The notes under the pieces are model-generated. The model searched no databases and was not told the DNA's origin. It was given only the letters and a program-made list of their open reading frames with translations. Both the position numbers and the translations under genes were made by a program. From assembly GCF_900105315.1 (NCBI RefSeq), contig NZ_LT629766.1, forward strand, positions 372,001 through 436,000: 64,000 nt of DNA, read 5' to 3'. The DNA comes from Brevibacterium siliguriense (GTDB lineage: Bacteria > Actinomycetota > Actinomycetes > Actinomycetales > Brevibacteriaceae). Below are positions 60,780 through 64,000 of the stretch, in pieces. Position 1 is the stretch's first letter. The number at the start of each line of letters is the position of its first letter.

Positions 60780-61942
60780 CAGCGGGCGCGCTCGAGGACG
60801 GAGGCGAAGTTCGAGACGGCGGCACCGCCCATGTTGAAGACTCCGGCGAGTTCCGGGTTCTCGATCTGGATGCCGGGCGAGCGGCCCGTCAGCTGTGCGG
60901 CGGCCAGCGCATGCATGGACACTCCTGTCGCGCCGATGGGGTGGCCCTTGGCCTTGAGCCCGCCGGAGGGATTGACCGGCAGCCGACCGCCGACCTCGGT
61001 GGCGCCGTCGTTCAGCAGAGTGTGGCCCTGGCCGGGGGCGGCGAGTCCGAACGCTTCGTATTCGAGGAGTTCGGCGATCGTGAAGCAGTCGTGGGTTTCG
61101 AGGAAGTCGAGTTCGTCGATGCCGATGCCGGCGGCCTTGAGCGCCTGTTCCATTGCGGCACGTGCTCCGGCCATCTCGAGCGGGTCTCGCTGGGACAGCG
61201 GCAGCACGTCGTTGGCGTTGCCCATGCCTCTCCAGGTCACGGCCTGGGGTGCGGAGGCGGCGACATCCTCGGCGGCCAGGACGAGCGCCGCGGCTCCGTC
61301 GGAGACCATCGAGCAGTCGGTGCGTCGCAGGGGTTCGGCGACATAGGGGTTCTTCTCGCTCACGGTGTTGCAGAAGTCGAAGCCGAGGTCCTTCTGCATA
61401 TGGGCAAGCGGGTTCTGCGATCCGTTCGCGTGGTTCTTCGCGGCGATCTTCGCCAGTGCTTCGGAGTGGTCGCCGTAGCGGTCGAAGTACTGGCGGGCGA
61501 TTTCGCCGAAGACGCCGGCGAAGGATTTGAAGTGCTCTTCCTCTTCCCGGAAGCTGGCGCTGAGCAGCACTTCGTTGACGTCGTGTCCGGACGCCTGGGT
61601 CATGCGTTCGGCGCCGATGACGAGTGCGGTGCGGTGGCGGCCGGCGGAGATGGAGTCGTGGGCGGCGAAGATCGCAGCGGACCCTGTGGCGCAGGCGTTC
61701 TCGTGCCGATGGGCGGGAGTGCGGGCGAGTTCGGGGAACACGGTGCCAGGCAGTGCGGCTTCGAAGCCCTGATGGGAGAGTCCGTTGTTGAACACGCCGA
61801 CGTGGATGACGTCGATGTCGGCCGGTTCCAGTCCCGCCTCGGCGATGGCATCGCGGGCGATGTCGGCCATCATCTGAGGCAGGGGTGATTCGGACCGACC
61901 GAACTTTCCGTGGGACCAGCCGATGATCGCAGGTGAGGACAT
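60779..61942 (-). CDS. thiolase-family acyltransferase (SCP-x/acetyl-CoA acetyltransferase type)
   Basis: 387 residues. Active-site Cys in HRHENACATGSAAI, the His motif NPSGGLKAKGHPIGATG and a C-terminal NMGGAAVSNFASVLERAR in place of the common CGGGG motif, as in SCP-x-like thiolases. Cleaves a 3-ketoacyl-CoA or condenses acyl groups. ATG 61942 has GAAGGAG. First gene of the seven-gene operon thiolase, ligase, SDR, dctP, dctQ, dctM, SDR. Confidence 0.88.
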   Translation of the reverse strand: MSSPAIIGWSHGKFGRSESPLPQMMADIARDAIAEAGLEPADIDVIHVGVFNNGLSHQGFEAALPGTVFPELARTPAHRHENACATGSAAIFAAHDSISAGRHRTALVIGAERMTQASGHDVNEVLLSASFREEEEHFKSFAGVFGEIARQYFDRYGDHSEALAKIAAKNHANGSQNPLAHMQKDLGFDFCNTVSEKNPYVAEPLRRTDCSMVSDGAAALVLAAEDVAASAPQAVTWRGMGNANDVLPLSQRDPLEMAGARAAMEQALKAAGIGIDELDFLETHDCFTIAELLEYEAFGLAAPGQGHTLLNDGATEVGGRLPVNPSGGLKAKGHPIGATGVSMHALAAAQLTGRSPGIQIENPELAGVFNMGGAAVSNFASVLERAR

Positions 61943-62081
61943 GGACACTCCTTCGGGTACCGGGCTCTGCGGAACGAGCACTGTCCCCTCATACTTTCCC
62001 GGTCCCATCAACTGGTCAAAGAAAATCCACCATATGGAACATCGGTGTCAGGGCCGAGTGCCGCTGCGTCCGCACCCGGCA

Positions 62082-64000
<1,919 letters not shown>

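Overview
High-GC actinobacterial chromosome. Dense opposing ORFs, ATGA/GTGA/TGATG gene junctions, AGGAG-type ribosome binding sites and the set of IclR, GntR, Tct and TRAP systems suggest a Micrococcales member, probably Brevibacterium-like. The genus is an inference and was not checked. The window looks like a catabolic and transport region: about 57 protein genes, no rRNA, no recognisable tRNA, no CRISPR array and no transposase.

Layout. 1-10.4 kb: aromatic/methoxy-compound block, with a CYP199-like P450, an IclR regulator, a membrane protein plus M20 amidohydrolase pair, and a VanA/VanB-type Rieske demethylase operon with a HutD-like protein and a sodium:solute symporter, facing a second IclR gene. 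10.5-18.1 kb: organophosphonate locus, with a GntR regulator gene that appears frameshifted, an FAD oxidoreductase, PhnD, PhnC, a double-length PhnE, a phosphonatase-like HAD hydrolase and an HpnZ-like dehydrogenase. 18.2-26.4 kb: aldolase, DHFR-like protein, GMC oxidoreductase with its small subunit, IclR, butanediol-dehydrogenase-like SDR, ABM monooxygenase, flavin reductase and a DUF559-type protein. 26.8-33.1 kb: one operon of IclR, TctABC, class III CoA-transferase and HMG-CoA lyase, which reads as a complete route for a 3-hydroxy-3-methylglutarate-like acid. 33.2-40.6 kb: DHFR-like protein, a second CoA-transferase, an unusual Gly/Gln/Phe-only low-complexity protein, FAH-family hydrolase, tandem Usp, APC permease and an ArsR/AHSA1 pair with clear operators. 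40.6-48.3 kb: peptide ABC transporter, a gamma-glutamyltransferase without signal peptide and a GntR regulator, with a TTGTATACAA site upstream. 48.4-54.1 kb: DUF1275 protein, MHS symporter with M20 dipeptidase and divergent LysR, and a tandem PPC-domain protein. 54.2-62 kb: TRAP transporter operon with two SDRs, an acyl-CoA ligase and a thiolase. 62.1 kb to the end: dimethylglycine/sarcosine-dehydrogenase-like protein, cut by the window edge.

Three repeat systems stand out. Family A is a roughly 60-bp near-perfect hairpin found three times, each exactly between convergent genes and in two cases containing stop codons. Family B is a second hairpin with two copies. The third is a 12-mer, CGCCGAGGCGGC, found at least eleven times by eye on both strands. 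Many copies sit inside genes, where they encode AASA or AEA/AEAA within Ala/Gly/Ser/Asp-rich inserts that interrupt otherwise ordinary enzymes and transporters. Two unrelated transporter subunits share an identical 21-bp stretch at one edge of such inserts. This in-frame repeat is the best candidate here for something undescribed.

All functional calls rest on reading translated sequence and motifs by eye; no database search was run.
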